This document shows positions 38,315 through 46,777 of a stretch of DNA of 64,000 nt, piece by piece. Position 1 is the stretch's first letter; every line of letters starts with the position of its first letter. The stretch is from Paracoccus sp. S3-43 (GTDB taxonomy: Bacteria; Pseudomonadota; Alphaproteobacteria; Rhodobacterales; Rhodobacteraceae): positions 1,840,001 to 1,904,000 of the forward strand of contig NZ_CP119082.1 in the NCBI RefSeq assembly GCF_029027965.1. The letters are read 5' to 3'. Below the pieces are notes generated by a model, which did not search any database, had not been told where the DNA came from, and was given only the letters and a program-made list of their open reading frames with translations. The position numbers and the translations under genes were made by a program.

Positions 38315-39979
38315 ATGCGCCTGCGCCCCCGCCAGAAGACCTTCGTCGAGCGCAGCGTGGCTGCGCTCGGTTCCCGCGGCAACACGCTGAGCGTGGCGCC
38401 CACCGGCGCGGGCAAGACCATCATGCTCTCGGCGGTCACCGGCGAGATGATCGGCGACGGCGCCAAGGCCTGCGTGCTGGCGCATCGCGACGAGCTGACG
38501 GCGCAGAACCGCGCCAAGTTCCAGCGGGTCGTGCCGGGCGTCGCCACCTCGGTGATCGACGCCACGGCGAAGTCCTGGGGCGGCCAGGTCGCCTTCGCCA
38601 TGGTGCCGACGCTGGCGCGCGCGTCGAACCTTGCCGAGATGCCGCGTCTCGATCTGCTGGTCGTGGATGAGGCGCACCATGCCGTCGCCGACAGCTATCG
38701 CCGCATCATCGACCGGGTGCGCGAAGCCAATCCCGACGCCCGCATCTTCGGGGTCACGGCGACGCCGAACCGGGGCGACAGGAAGGGCCTGCGCGAGGTC
38801 TTCGACAACGTCGCCGATCAGGTGCGGCTGGGCGAGTTGATCGCCTCGGGCCACCTCGTCCCGCCGCGCACCTTCGTCATCGACGTGGGCGTGCAGGACG
38901 AGCTGCGCTCGGTCCGCAAGACCATGTCGGATTTCGACATGGCGGAGGTCGCGGGCATCATGGACCGCGCCCCCGTCACCGACGAGGTGATCCGCCACTG
39001 GAAGGAAAAGGCGGGCGACCGGCAGACCGTGGTGTTCTGCTCCACCGTCGCGCACGCCGAGCATGTCACCGACGCGTTCCGGGCGGCGGGCGTTTCCGCC
39101 GCCCTGATCCACGGCGATCTGGCGGCCGAGACGCGCAAGGCGATCCTCGCCGACTACGCGGCGGGCAACATCCGCGTGGTGGTCAACGTGGCGGTGCTGA
39201 CCGAGGGCTGGGACCATCCGCCCACCTCCTGCGTCGTGCTGCTGCGGCCCAGCTCCTACAAGTCCACCATGATCCAGATGGTCGGGCGCGGTCTGCGTAC
39301 CGTCGATCCCGAGGAACATCCCGGCATCGTCAAGACCGACTGCGTCGTGCTGGATTTCGGGACGTCGAGTCTCACGCACGGCACGCTGGAACAGGATGTC
39401 GATCTCGACGGGCGCGTTCCGACGCCGGGGGAAGCCCCCACGAAGCTCTGCCCCGAATGCAAGGCCGAGATCCCGATCGCGGTCACCGAATGCCCGATCT
39501 GCGGGTGCGAGTTGCCGCGCGAAGGCGCTGAGCCAATCGACAGTTTCGTCATGACCGAGCTCGATCTTCTCGAGCGATCGAGTTTCGCGTGGGTGGACCT
39601 GTTCGGCGACGACGCCGCGCTGATGGCCAACGGCTTTCACGCCTGGGGCGGCGTGTTCTTCCTCGAGGGCCGCTGGCACGCGGTCGGGGGCGCCAAGGGC
39701 AAGGCGACGCGGCTCCTGAGCGTGGGCGAGCGCATCGTCTGTCTCGCGCAGGCCGACGACTGGCTGAACGAGCATGAGACCGACGAGAGCGCCTTCAAGT
39801 CGAAGGGCTGGCTGAAGCAGGACGCGACGGAGAAGCAGCTCAACTGCCTGCCGCCCGAGTTCCGGCGCGATTACGGCCTGACGCGCTATCGCGCCTCCGC
39901 GCTGATCTCGTTCCAGTTCAACAAGCGCGACATCCGGCGCCTCGTCTCGGCGGCCGAGCCCCAGCGGAGGGCGGCGTGA
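38315..39979 (+). CDS. SF2 DEAD/DEAH-box helicase with zinc ribbon
   Basis: 554 residues. Helicase motifs in order: APTGAGKT (29-35), DEAHH (118-122), VTATPNRGD, and motif VI QMVGRGLRT. A four-Cys ribbon follows the helicase core (CPECKAEIPIAVTECPICGC), then a C-terminal domain of about 150 residues. It unwinds or remodels DNA during phage replication or recombination. The stop overlaps the next gene's GTG start (GTGA). Confidence 0.9.
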   Translation: MRLRPRQKTFVERSVAALGSRGNTLSVAPTGAGKTIMLSAVTGEMIGDGAKACVLAHRDELTAQNRAKFQRVVPGVATSVIDATAKSWGGQVAFAMVPTLARASNLAEMPRLDLLVVDEAHHAVADSYRRIIDRVREANPDARIFGVTATPNRGDRKGLREVFDNVADQVRLGELIASGHLVPPRTFVIDVGVQDELRSVRKTMSDFDMAEVAGIMDRAPVTDEVIRHWKEKAGDRQTVVFCSTVAHAEHVTDAFRAAGVSAALIHGDLAAETRKAILADYAAGNIRVVVNVAVLTEGWDHPPTSCVVLLRPSSYKSTMIQMVGRGLRTVDPEEHPGIVKTDCVVLDFGTSSLTHGTLEQDVDLDGRVPTPGEAPTKLCPECKAEIPIAVTECPICGCELPREGAEPIDSFVMTELDLLERSSFAWVDLFGDDAALMANGFHAWGGVFFLEGRWHAVGGAKGKATRLLSVGERIVCLAQADDWLNEHETDESAFKSKGWLKQDATEKQLNCLPPEFRRDYGLTRYRASALISFQFNKRDIRRLVSAAEPQRRAA

Positions 39980-40401
39980 ATCATGTCGCGCAAGTCCAAT
40001 CCCCGCCCGCAGCGCCTGCGGATTGCCCGGAGCGTATTCGGCTCTGGCACCCGCGCCTCAAGCCTTGCGCCGTCTGTCTGCGCCCCGCGCGCGGCTTCGG
40101 TTTCTTCAACCCCAACAAACCCCGCCCCCGCGAATACCGCTGGTTCTGCTCGATGCACTGCCAGGCGTTCTTCGCGGCCCGCCACCGGAAAGGACTGACC
40201 ATGCAGGGAACGACCGATGAAGAACGCCTCGCCATCGCGCTGGTGATGAAGCGGCTCGGCACGACCATGGACCAAATCGGCTGGGACAAGCGGCTGCGGG
40301 ATCTCGATGCGACAGAGGTCACCGCGCTGATCGAGGAGGTTCTGGAGGGCTATGGCGCCGAGATGTCGCGCATCGCCGCCAGGAGCGAGGTGCCGTTCTG
40401 A
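39976..40401 (+). CDS. DUF6511 domain-containing phage protein
   Basis: 141 residues from a GTG that overlaps the helicase stop. A zinc-finger-like part (HPRLKPCAVCLRPARGFGFF, then CSMHCQAFFAARH) is followed by a helical tail, DEERLAIALVMKRLGTTMDQIGW. The combination is that of the DUF6511 group of phage early proteins. Function unknown. The stop touches the start of the exonuclease gene. Confidence 0.7.
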   Translation: MNHVAQVQSPPAAPADCPERIRLWHPRLKPCAVCLRPARGFGFFNPNKPRPREYRWFCSMHCQAFFAARHRKGLTMQGTTDEERLAIALVMKRLGTTMDQIGWDKRLRDLDATEVTALIEEVLEGYGAEMSRIAARSEVPF

Positions 40402-41168
40402 TGCTGGATTTCAACCCGCGCCCCTCCATGGCCGAGCGGATCAACGCGCTGGTCGACGCCGCGCTGATCGCCGAGCGGGTGGCCACGCCGCCCCGAACCT
40501 ATCTCGGCGCGTCCCGTCTGGGACATGCCTGCGAACGCGCGCTGCAGTTCGAGTTCGCGGGTGCGCCCAAGGATGAGGGCGCGGATTTCGGCGGCCAGAC
40601 GTTGAGGATCTTCGCGATCGGTCATCAGCTCGAGGATCTGGCGATCCGCTGGCTGCGGGCGGCCGGGCTGGACCTCTACACCCGCAAGGGCAACCGCCCC
40701 GATGGCGAACAGTTCGGCTTCTCTGTCGCGGGCGGCCGCATCCGTGGCCATGTCGACGGGGTCATCGCGGCGGCACCGGCCGCGCTCGGTCTCCGCACCC
40801 CGGCGCTCTGGGAATGCAAGACGATGAACGCGAAGAACTGGCGGGCCTGCGTCAAGGACGGGGTCGCCGTCTCCAAGCCCGTCTATGCCGCGCAGATCGC
40901 GATTTATCAGGCCTACATGGAGCCTTCGGTGCCGGGCATTTCCGCAGCCCCGGCGCTGTTCACGGCGATCAACAAGGACACGGCCGAACTGCATCACGAG
41001 CAGGTCGCCTTCGATGCGGATCTGGCGCAGCGCATGTCCGACCGCGCGGTGCGGATACTCCAAGCCACCGATGCCGGCGAGCTGCTGCCCCGCATCGCCG
41101 CCAGCCGCGACTTCTTCGAATGCCGGTTCTGCGCCCATGCCGAACGGTGCTGGGGGTTGGCGGCATGA
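40401..41168 (+). CDS. Cas4/RecB-like PD-(D/E)XK exonuclease
   Basis: 255 residues. The nuclease site is Asp119 in RGHVDGV and Glu138-Cys-Lys140 in WECKTM. One cysteine near the start (Cys44 in RLGHACERA) and three at the C-terminus (ECRFCAHAERC) are placed as in Cas4 and AddB enzymes, which hold a 4Fe-4S cluster. It should resect DNA ends to feed the Sak4-like ATPase. It overlaps the primase-helicase start by ATGA. Confidence 0.8.
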   Translation: MLDFNPRPSMAERINALVDAALIAERVATPPRTYLGASRLGHACERALQFEFAGAPKDEGADFGGQTLRIFAIGHQLEDLAIRWLRAAGLDLYTRKGNRPDGEQFGFSVAGGRIRGHVDGVIAAAPAALGLRTPALWECKTMNAKNWRACVKDGVAVSKPVYAAQIAIYQAYMEPSVPGISAAPALFTAINKDTAELHHEQVAFDADLAQRMSDRAVRILQATDAGELLPRIAASRDFFECRFCAHAERCWGLAA

Positions 41169-43459
41169 GCGACGACAAGATCATCCACTTCAATCCATGG
41201 CGGGATTTCAACGACGCGGTGCCGCTGCCCGATCCCTTCGCCGTGGAACCGGACCCCGCGCAGATCGCGCGCTTCGTCGACGTGGTCTTCGGCTATTCCG
41301 AGGGACTGATCCCTGTCCGTGGCTTCGTGGACAAGGGTCAGGGCAAGGACGGCCGGCCCCACAACATCTGGATCGACGCGAACGGCGCGGCGCCCGACAA
41401 GCTCGCCACATTCGCCGCCTGGGGCGCGCGCGAGGGAGCGGCGGTCTATGTCATTCCCGGCACGGTGGCGGAAACCGGACAGGCGCGTGCCGCCGATGTA
41501 CTGCAGATGCAGAGCGTCGTCGTCGATCTGGACGCAGGCGACATCCCAGCCAAGCTCGATCACCTCGTCCACCACCTCGGGCGACCGACGCTGATCGTCG
41601 AGAGCGGCGGGCGCACAGCCGATGGCGCGACCAAGCTCCATGTCTGGTGGAAGCTGACCGAGCCCGCCGAAGGCGCCGATCTCGCGCGGCTTTGCCAGTT
41701 GCGGGGCGATATCGCGCTCAAGGTCGGCGGCGACATGCATTTCCGCTCGGCGCACCAGCCGATCCGCGTCCCCGGCACGGTCTATCACAAGGGCGGCCAG
41801 GAACGGCTCGTCCTGATCCGTGAAGCCAGCGATCTCGAGTTCGATCTGGCCGACATGCTCGAGCGCGCGGCCGAAATGCCGCCCATGCCCGGAGTCGGCA
41901 TGGCGACGGCCGAGCTGCGCGAGAAACCCTGCGTGGACGCAGCCCTTACCACACCGGTCCGCGAGGGCGGCCAGGACGCCTGGACGCGGTTCGAAGGCGT
42001 CAGCATGGCCATCGGACACTATGTCCGCATGGCGCATGAGGGGCGGATGAGCCGGGAGGAAGCCTGGCGCGCGATCGGCGAATACAACGCGGCGATGATC
42101 CGGCCCAACTGGACGGAAGACCGCCTCTGGGTCGAATACGAGCGGCTCTGGGCGCTGCATATCGCGCGGAACGGCCCGCCGCTCATTCGGAACGACGGCG
42201 CTCCTGCGGCAAGGGAGATCGCCACCTTCACCTTGGGGGCGCTGCTGGACGACGGCACGCCGATGCCCGACGACATCATCGGCCCACGCGTCCTGACCCC
42301 GGGCGGCATGCTGGTGCTCGGCGGCGCGCCCAAGGTCGGCAAGAGCGATCTCGTCATCAGCTGGCTGGTGCACATGGCTGCCGGTGTGCCGTTCCTTGGC
42401 TTCACGCCGCCACGGCCGCTGCGCGTGTTCTACCTGCAGGCCGAGATCCAGTACCATTATCTGCGCGAGCGCATGCAGCAGATTGGCCTGCCACCCGAAG
42501 TGATGGCCGCCGCCCGCGAAAATCTTGTCGTCACGCCGAAGCTGAAACTGCTGCTCGATGAGGGTGGCAGCGCGCTGGTCGCGCAGGCGATCCAGCAGGC
42601 GTTCCCGGCCGAGCCTGTCGACATCCTGTGCATCGACCCGATCCGCAACCTGTTCGACGGCGGACCTGACGGCGGTGGCGAGAACGACAACGCCGCGATG
42701 ATGTTCTTTCTCAAGGACCGGGTCGAGGTGCTTCGCGACCACGTGAACCCCGACTGCGGGATCATCCTGATCCACCACACCAAGAAGCTGAGCAAGCATC
42801 AGGTGAAGGAGGATCCGTTCCTGGCGCTTTCGGGCGCCAGCGCGCTGCGGGGCTTCTACACCTCCGGCCTGATCCTGCACCGCCCCGACGAGGACGCGTC
42901 TGAGCGCAAGCTGGAGATCGAACTGCGCAACGGCCCGGCGCTGCCTACGAAGCTGATCGACAAGGTGCGCGGCCAATGGGTCGAGATCAACCCGATGAAC
43001 GAGCGCCTCGTGCGCGCCGAGGTGGGCGCAAAGCATGACGCCGAGCGCATGCGCAAGCACGACGTCATCCTCGGTCTGCTCTACGATGAGGCGCGGCGCG
43101 GCAAGCTCTACACCTTCGCCCAGTTTTCCGAGGCATTCGAGAATACCGGGGGGCTCGGCGGGCGGACCATCGTCCACGACCGGCTCAGCGTTCTCGCCAC
43201 CAAGGGCAAGGTCAAGTTCATCCGCGGCCCCGCTGCCACGCGCATCGGCCTGGCCGCGGAGCGGAGCAAATACGGCTATCTCTGCGTCGAGGGAATGCTG
43301 CTCGGCACGGGCGGCGAGACCGTCGATCCCGACACGGGCGAGGTCACGCCTGAGCTGATCCCGGCGCTGCCCAGCCACTACAAATGCCCGCAGACCGGGG
43401 CCGTCCTGCCCGTCGAGAACCCCTCCGTCTGGGTCTATCAGGAGGAGGACGAAGCATGA
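41165..43459 (+). CDS. phage primase-helicase (AEP-type N-terminus, RecA-like ATPase)
   Basis: 764 residues from the ATG at 41165. The N-terminal third has VVVDLDAGD, TLIVESGGR and IRVPGTVYHK, typical of archaeo-eukaryotic-type primase-polymerase domains. The middle has a RepA-like ATPase with Walker A GGAPKVGKSD (about 386-394), Walker B DILCIDPIRN (about 485) and IILIHHTKK. The C-terminal 130 residues look like a helical DNA-binding part. It likely primes and unwinds at the phage origin. The repeat region that could be that origin follows directly. Confidence 0.85.
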   Translation: MSDDKIIHFNPWRDFNDAVPLPDPFAVEPDPAQIARFVDVVFGYSEGLIPVRGFVDKGQGKDGRPHNIWIDANGAAPDKLATFAAWGAREGAAVYVIPGTVAETGQARAADVLQMQSVVVDLDAGDIPAKLDHLVHHLGRPTLIVESGGRTADGATKLHVWWKLTEPAEGADLARLCQLRGDIALKVGGDMHFRSAHQPIRVPGTVYHKGGQERLVLIREASDLEFDLADMLERAAEMPPMPGVGMATAELREKPCVDAALTTPVREGGQDAWTRFEGVSMAIGHYVRMAHEGRMSREEAWRAIGEYNAAMIRPNWTEDRLWVEYERLWALHIARNGPPLIRNDGAPAAREIATFTLGALLDDGTPMPDDIIGPRVLTPGGMLVLGGAPKVGKSDLVISWLVHMAAGVPFLGFTPPRPLRVFYLQAEIQYHYLRERMQQIGLPPEVMAAARENLVVTPKLKLLLDEGGSALVAQAIQQAFPAEPVDILCIDPIRNLFDGGPDGGGENDNAAMMFFLKDRVEVLRDHVNPDCGIILIHHTKKLSKHQVKEDPFLALSGASALRGFYTSGLILHRPDEDASERKLEIELRNGPALPTKLIDKVRGQWVEINPMNERLVRAEVGAKHDAERMRKHDVILGLLYDEARRGKLYTFAQFSEAFENTGGLGGRTIVHDRLSVLATKGKVKFIRGPAATRIGLAAERSKYGYLCVEGMLLGTGGETVDPDTGEVTPELIPALPSHYKCPQTGAVLPVENPSVWVYQEEDEA

Positions 43460-43483
43460 AAACTCACGCCGTTCCCCGCCGCG

Positions 43484-43690
43484 AATTCTGGCTCTGCAGC
43501 CCCGGATTCTGGCCAGAATCCGCAGATTCTGCTCCCCGCGCGAATCCTGGATTCTGGCTTTTCCGATTTCATTTCAGTGACTTGGAAGGTGCTTTCCAGA
43601 ATCCGGAAGGGCCTTTCCGGATTCTGCTCCGGAGTCTGGAAGTTCTGTTTTGGATCAATGCCTTGGAGCAGATTTCAGAATTCGGAAAAC
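43484..43690. repeat. cluster of CCGGATTCTG-type inverted repeats (candidate origin)
   Basis: At least six copies or half-copies of ATTCTG/CAGAAT flanked by CCGG lie within 210 nt, in both orientations. They include a perfect 20-bp palindrome at 43503-43522 and a 12-bp stem with 6-nt loop at 43597-43626. Composition is more AT-rich than around it. A reading frame stays open across it, fused with the resolvase gene, and even begins with an ATGA overlap at 43456, but composition and repeats argue for a non-coding role such as iterons. Confidence 0.6.
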
Positions 43691-43701
43691 GCCCCCCTAA
43701 A

Positions 43702-43749
43702 GGGGTAGGTGACCTCCCCGCCAGGCGCGGGAGGGTCACCACCTACCCC
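43702..43749. repeat. long imperfect hairpin after the repeat cluster
   Basis: Arms 43702-43719 (GGGGTAGGTGACCTCCCC) and 43729-43749 pair over about 17 bp with small bulges and a 9-nt loop. A smaller CCCCT/AGGGG pair overlaps its left base. It continues the structured stretch between the primase and resolvase genes and has no T-run. Confidence 0.6.
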
Positions 43750-43818
43750 TGGGCAATCTCAAAGGCTGGATGTCCCGCCCGTCACCCCATCGAGCACCAA
43801 ACCGGAAAGGAGCCGATT

Positions 43819-44337
43819 ATGGCCCACGCATCTCTGACCCCGACACCCATGAGCGCCCCGGGCCCCGGCGTGCCGGTCGTCCTCGCCCTCGATCTCGGCA
43901 CCACGACCGGCTGGGCCTTGCAGGCTGCGGACGGTCTGATCACCAGCGGCACCGTATCCTTCCGACCGAGCCGCTATGACGGCGGCGGCATGCGCTACCT
44001 GCGGTTCCGGGGCTGGCTCGAGCAGCTGGCCCAAGACGCGGGTCCCATCACCGCCATCCACTTCGAGGAAGTGCGCAGGCACGTCGGCACCGACGCGGCG
44101 CATGTCTATGGCGGGCTGCTGGCCACGCTGACGTCATGGGCGGAGACCGCGGGCGTCGCCTATCAGGGCGTGCCGGTCGGCACCATCAAGCGCCACGCCA
44201 CCGGCAAGGGCAACGCGAACAAGGAGGCCATGATGGCCGCCGCCCGGGCGCGCGGCTTCTCGCCCGCCGACGACAACGAGGCCGACGCCATCGCGATCCT
44301 GCTCTGGGCGCTGGAGACCCGGGGAGGTGTGCAATGA
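43819..44337 (+). CDS. RuvC-like Holliday junction resolvase
   Basis: 172 residues from the ATG at 43819, which has AAAGGAG in front. The RNase H fold is visible with the first Asp in LALDLGTTTGWAL, a Glu in IHFEEVRRH, and the last acidic group in DDNEADAIAILLW. It should cut branched DNA during phage replication or packaging. An in-frame start at 43456 would add 121 residues encoded by the repeat region; I reject it but cannot exclude it. It overlaps the next gene by ATGA. Confidence 0.8.
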   Translation: MAHASLTPTPMSAPGPGVPVVLALDLGTTTGWALQAADGLITSGTVSFRPSRYDGGGMRYLRFRGWLEQLAQDAGPITAIHFEEVRRHVGTDAAHVYGGLLATLTSWAETAGVAYQGVPVGTIKRHATGKGNANKEAMMAAARARGFSPADDNEADAIAILLWALETRGGVQ

Positions 44338-44537
44338 GCGGCATGCGGTTCACGCCCAAGGGCTACGGCGGGCACCGCCGCAACCCCGACGAGGTCAAGC
44401 GCGACGGCTGGAAGGAGCAGGGGCTGCTGGCCGTCGCCATCGACGACGACCGTCTGACCTGGCCCGAGCGGGAGCTGGTGCGCCAGCTCGGCGAGCGTCT
44501 CTACGGCAAGCGGGAACGGGAGGCGCGCCATGGGTGA
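44334..44537 (+). CDS. small phage protein of unknown function
   Basis: 67 residues, overlapping the resolvase stop (ATGA) and the next start by 8 nt. The sequence is charged (RFTPKGYGGHRRNPDEVKRDG, then LTWPERELVRQLGERLYGKR) without a recognised domain. Tight packing between two phage genes supports it. Confidence 0.6.
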   Translation: MSGMRFTPKGYGGHRRNPDEVKRDGWKEQGLLAVAIDDDRLTWPERELVRQLGERLYGKREREARHG

Positions 44538-44976
44538 GTGGACCACAGCACAGGTGCAGGACCGGCTGGAACTTGCGGCGGGCGTGATGCGGCAGATGCC
44601 GGGCGTGATGCCGCAGGGCTTCTTCAACGCCTGGCCAGAGTATTTCCACAGCTTCGCCGACAAGGTCGGTCAGGAGCCGCAGATGCGGCGGCCAAGGCCC
44701 AGCCCGCGTCAGATCACGCAGGCCGAGGAGGCGATGCTCTGGCTGCGCTGGCTGGAGCCCGAGGATGGGCGCCTTGTCTGGACCCGCGCCGACGGCATGG
44801 CGTGGAAGCCGATCTGCTGGCAGTTCGGCCTGTCGCGCACGGCCGCGACCAAGCGCTGGCAGTACGGCCTTGCGGTGATCACCTGGCGGCTGAACGGTCG
44901 CGTGCCGTCGCCCCGTCGGTCGCAGCAGTTCGTCATCGAAAACGCCAATCGCCTGTCAAGAAAAATCGTCCTCTGA
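44530..44976 (+). CDS. DUF6362 family phage protein
   Basis: 148 residues. The C-terminal half has AMLWLRWLEPEDGRLVWTRADGMAWKPICWQFGLSRTAATKRW, which reads as a helix-turn-helix and is the DUF6362 mark in phages. It may be a late regulator or terminase-associated factor; the function is not known. It is the last gene of the early operon before a 405-nt gap. Confidence 0.72.
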   Translation: MGEWTTAQVQDRLELAAGVMRQMPGVMPQGFFNAWPEYFHSFADKVGQEPQMRRPRPSPRQITQAEEAMLWLRWLEPEDGRLVWTRADGMAWKPICWQFGLSRTAATKRWQYGLAVITWRLNGRVPSPRRSQQFVIENANRLSRKIVL

Positions 44977-45381
44977 GGAAATTTTCGGGTGTACATCGCA
45001 GGCCCTTACACATTTCGACGAGGCCGTTAGAAAACGAATATGCTCGGGAGAGGAGCGCGCAGGCAGAGGCCGCGCCGCTGGCTTCCGGGGTCCAGCGAAG
45101 GGTCCAGCCGGGGTACGATGGGCTAACCCATTGAGTTCTTGGTTCCTTCCTGGCGACATTCGTATGCTGGCGGGCGAAGCGCGGGACATCGCCAGCGTCA
45201 GGCCCGGATTTTTGGGAAGCCACCCGGAAGCCGGACCCATCCGCGCCCTGCGCAAACACCAATGAACGCTGGCCTTCCGACCGGACACCGCTGGTGGCCG
45301 CTGGACCCCGTGTGGAGTCCGGCCCGGCATCCGGAGTCCGGAAGCCACCGGCATCCACCCGACCGAGGAACCTTGCCCACC
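44977..45381. other. gene-free stretch before the phage methylases
   Basis: 405 nt without a gene I can support. It has a short palindrome TGGGCTAACCCA near 45119-45130 and GGAGTCCGG-type repeats near 45313-45350. A frame from 45139 continues into the methylase, but its composition and lack of a ribosome site suggest only the part from 45382 is coding. Promoters for the methylase genes may lie here. Confidence 0.5.
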
Positions 45382-46776
45382 ATGACGCTGAGCTTCGCCC
45401 CGGACGCGATCGAGACGTGGCCGCTGGCCAAGCTCCAGCCCTACGCGAAGAACGCGAAGGCGCACGGCGCGGACCAGGTCGCCAAGATCGCCGCCAGCAT
45501 GGCCGAGTTCGGCTGGACCGTGCCTTGCCTCGTGGCCGAGGACGGGGAACTGATCGCTGGCCATGGCCGCGTGCTGGCCGCAACGCAGCTGGGGCTGACC
45601 GAAGCGCCGGTGATCGTGCTGGGGCATCTGACGGAGGCGCAGCGCCGGGCGTATCGGATCGCCGACAACAAGCTGACCGAGCTCGGCAGCTGGGACGAGG
45701 CGCTGCTGTCGGCGGAACTGAACGACCTGCTGGCCGAGGATTTCGACCTGTCGCTGGTCGGCTTCTCCGATGGCGAGCTCGACAAGCTGCTGGCCTTCGT
45801 GCCGGAGGGGGACGGTGAAGAAGGTGGCGCCGGGGGCTCCGTGCCGCCGGTGACCATCCCCGAACCACCGCGCAATCCGGCGTCGCGCACCGGCGATCTC
45901 TGGATCCTCGGCGACAACCGCCTGCTGTGCGGCGACAGCACCAGCGCGGTCGATGTGCGCCGTCTGATGAATGGCGAGCGGGCGATCCTGTTCGCGACCG
46001 ACCCACCGTATCTGGTGGACTACGATGGCTCGAACCACCCGACCCGGAACAAGGATTGGTCCGCGTCTTATGGCACGACCTGGGACGACAGTTCGCAGGG
46101 GGCGGAACTCTACGACGGGTTCATCGCTGCAGCCGTGGCGGAAGCGATCGCCGAGGATGCGGCCTGGTACTGCTGGCACGCCTCGCGCCGCCAGGCGATG
46201 CTGGAGGCTTGCTGGGAGAAGGCCGGCGCCTTCGTCCATCAGCAGATCATCTGGGTGAAGGACCGCGGGGTTCTGACCCGCTCCCATTACCTCTGGAAGC
46301 ACGAGCCCTGTTTCATGGGCTGGCGGCGTCCGAACCGCCCGCCCAAGGTCGCCGAGGAAACGCTGCCGTCGACATGGGCGCTGCCCAGCTTCGCCAAGGA
46401 CGACCGGCCCGACCACCCGACGCCGAAGCCGCTCGATGCCTTCGGTATCCCGATGCGCCAGCATGTGGCGCGCGGCGGCCTCTGCTACGAGCCGTTCTCA
46501 GGCTCCGGCTCGCAGATCATGGCGGGCGAGGCCAATGGCCGTCGCGTCTTCGCGATGGAGATCAGCCCGGCCTACGTCGATGTCGCCGTGGAACGCTGGC
46601 ACGCCGAGACCGGCCGCGACGCGATCCTCGACGGCGACGGTCGGACCTTCGCGCAGGTGAGGACCGAGCGGCTGGGCGACGATGCCGAGGCCCGGGCCGA
46701 TACGCCGGACCCGGACGCCGCTCCGGTCACGGACGCCGCCCCCGAACCCGCGCGCAAGCGCAAGACCGCCGCGTGA
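45382..46776 (+). CDS. ParB-N/DNA methyltransferase fusion
   Basis: 464 residues. The first 110 residues form a ParB/sulfiredoxin-type domain (AGHGRVLAATQLG, YRIADNKLTELG). A beta-class amino-methyltransferase follows, with the catalytic TDPPYLVDY first and the SAM motif YEPFSGSGSQIMAGE later. An Ala/Pro/Asp-rich tail ends the protein. Phages use such enzymes to protect their DNA from host restriction. The ATG at 45382 has GAGGAA upstream. The C5 methylase starts 2 nt after its stop. Confidence 0.92.
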   Translation: MTLSFAPDAIETWPLAKLQPYAKNAKAHGADQVAKIAASMAEFGWTVPCLVAEDGELIAGHGRVLAATQLGLTEAPVIVLGHLTEAQRRAYRIADNKLTELGSWDEALLSAELNDLLAEDFDLSLVGFSDGELDKLLAFVPEGDGEEGGAGGSVPPVTIPEPPRNPASRTGDLWILGDNRLLCGDSTSAVDVRRLMNGERAILFATDPPYLVDYDGSNHPTRNKDWSASYGTTWDDSSQGAELYDGFIAAAVAEAIAEDAAWYCWHASRRQAMLEACWEKAGAFVHQQIIWVKDRGVLTRSHYLWKHEPCFMGWRRPNRPPKVAEETLPSTWALPSFAKDDRPDHPTPKPLDAFGIPMRQHVARGGLCYEPFSGSGSQIMAGEANGRRVFAMEISPAYVDVAVERWHAETGRDAILDGDGRTFAQVRTERLGDDAEARADTPDPDAAPVTDAAPEPARKRKTAA

Positions 46777-46777
46777 C

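Noticed and set aside
43456..43818. N-terminal 121-residue extension of the RuvC-like gene
   Set aside because: Although the frame is open and starts with ATGA, the stretch is made of inverted repeats, and the internal ATG at 43819 has an excellent ribosome site and begins the conserved fold.
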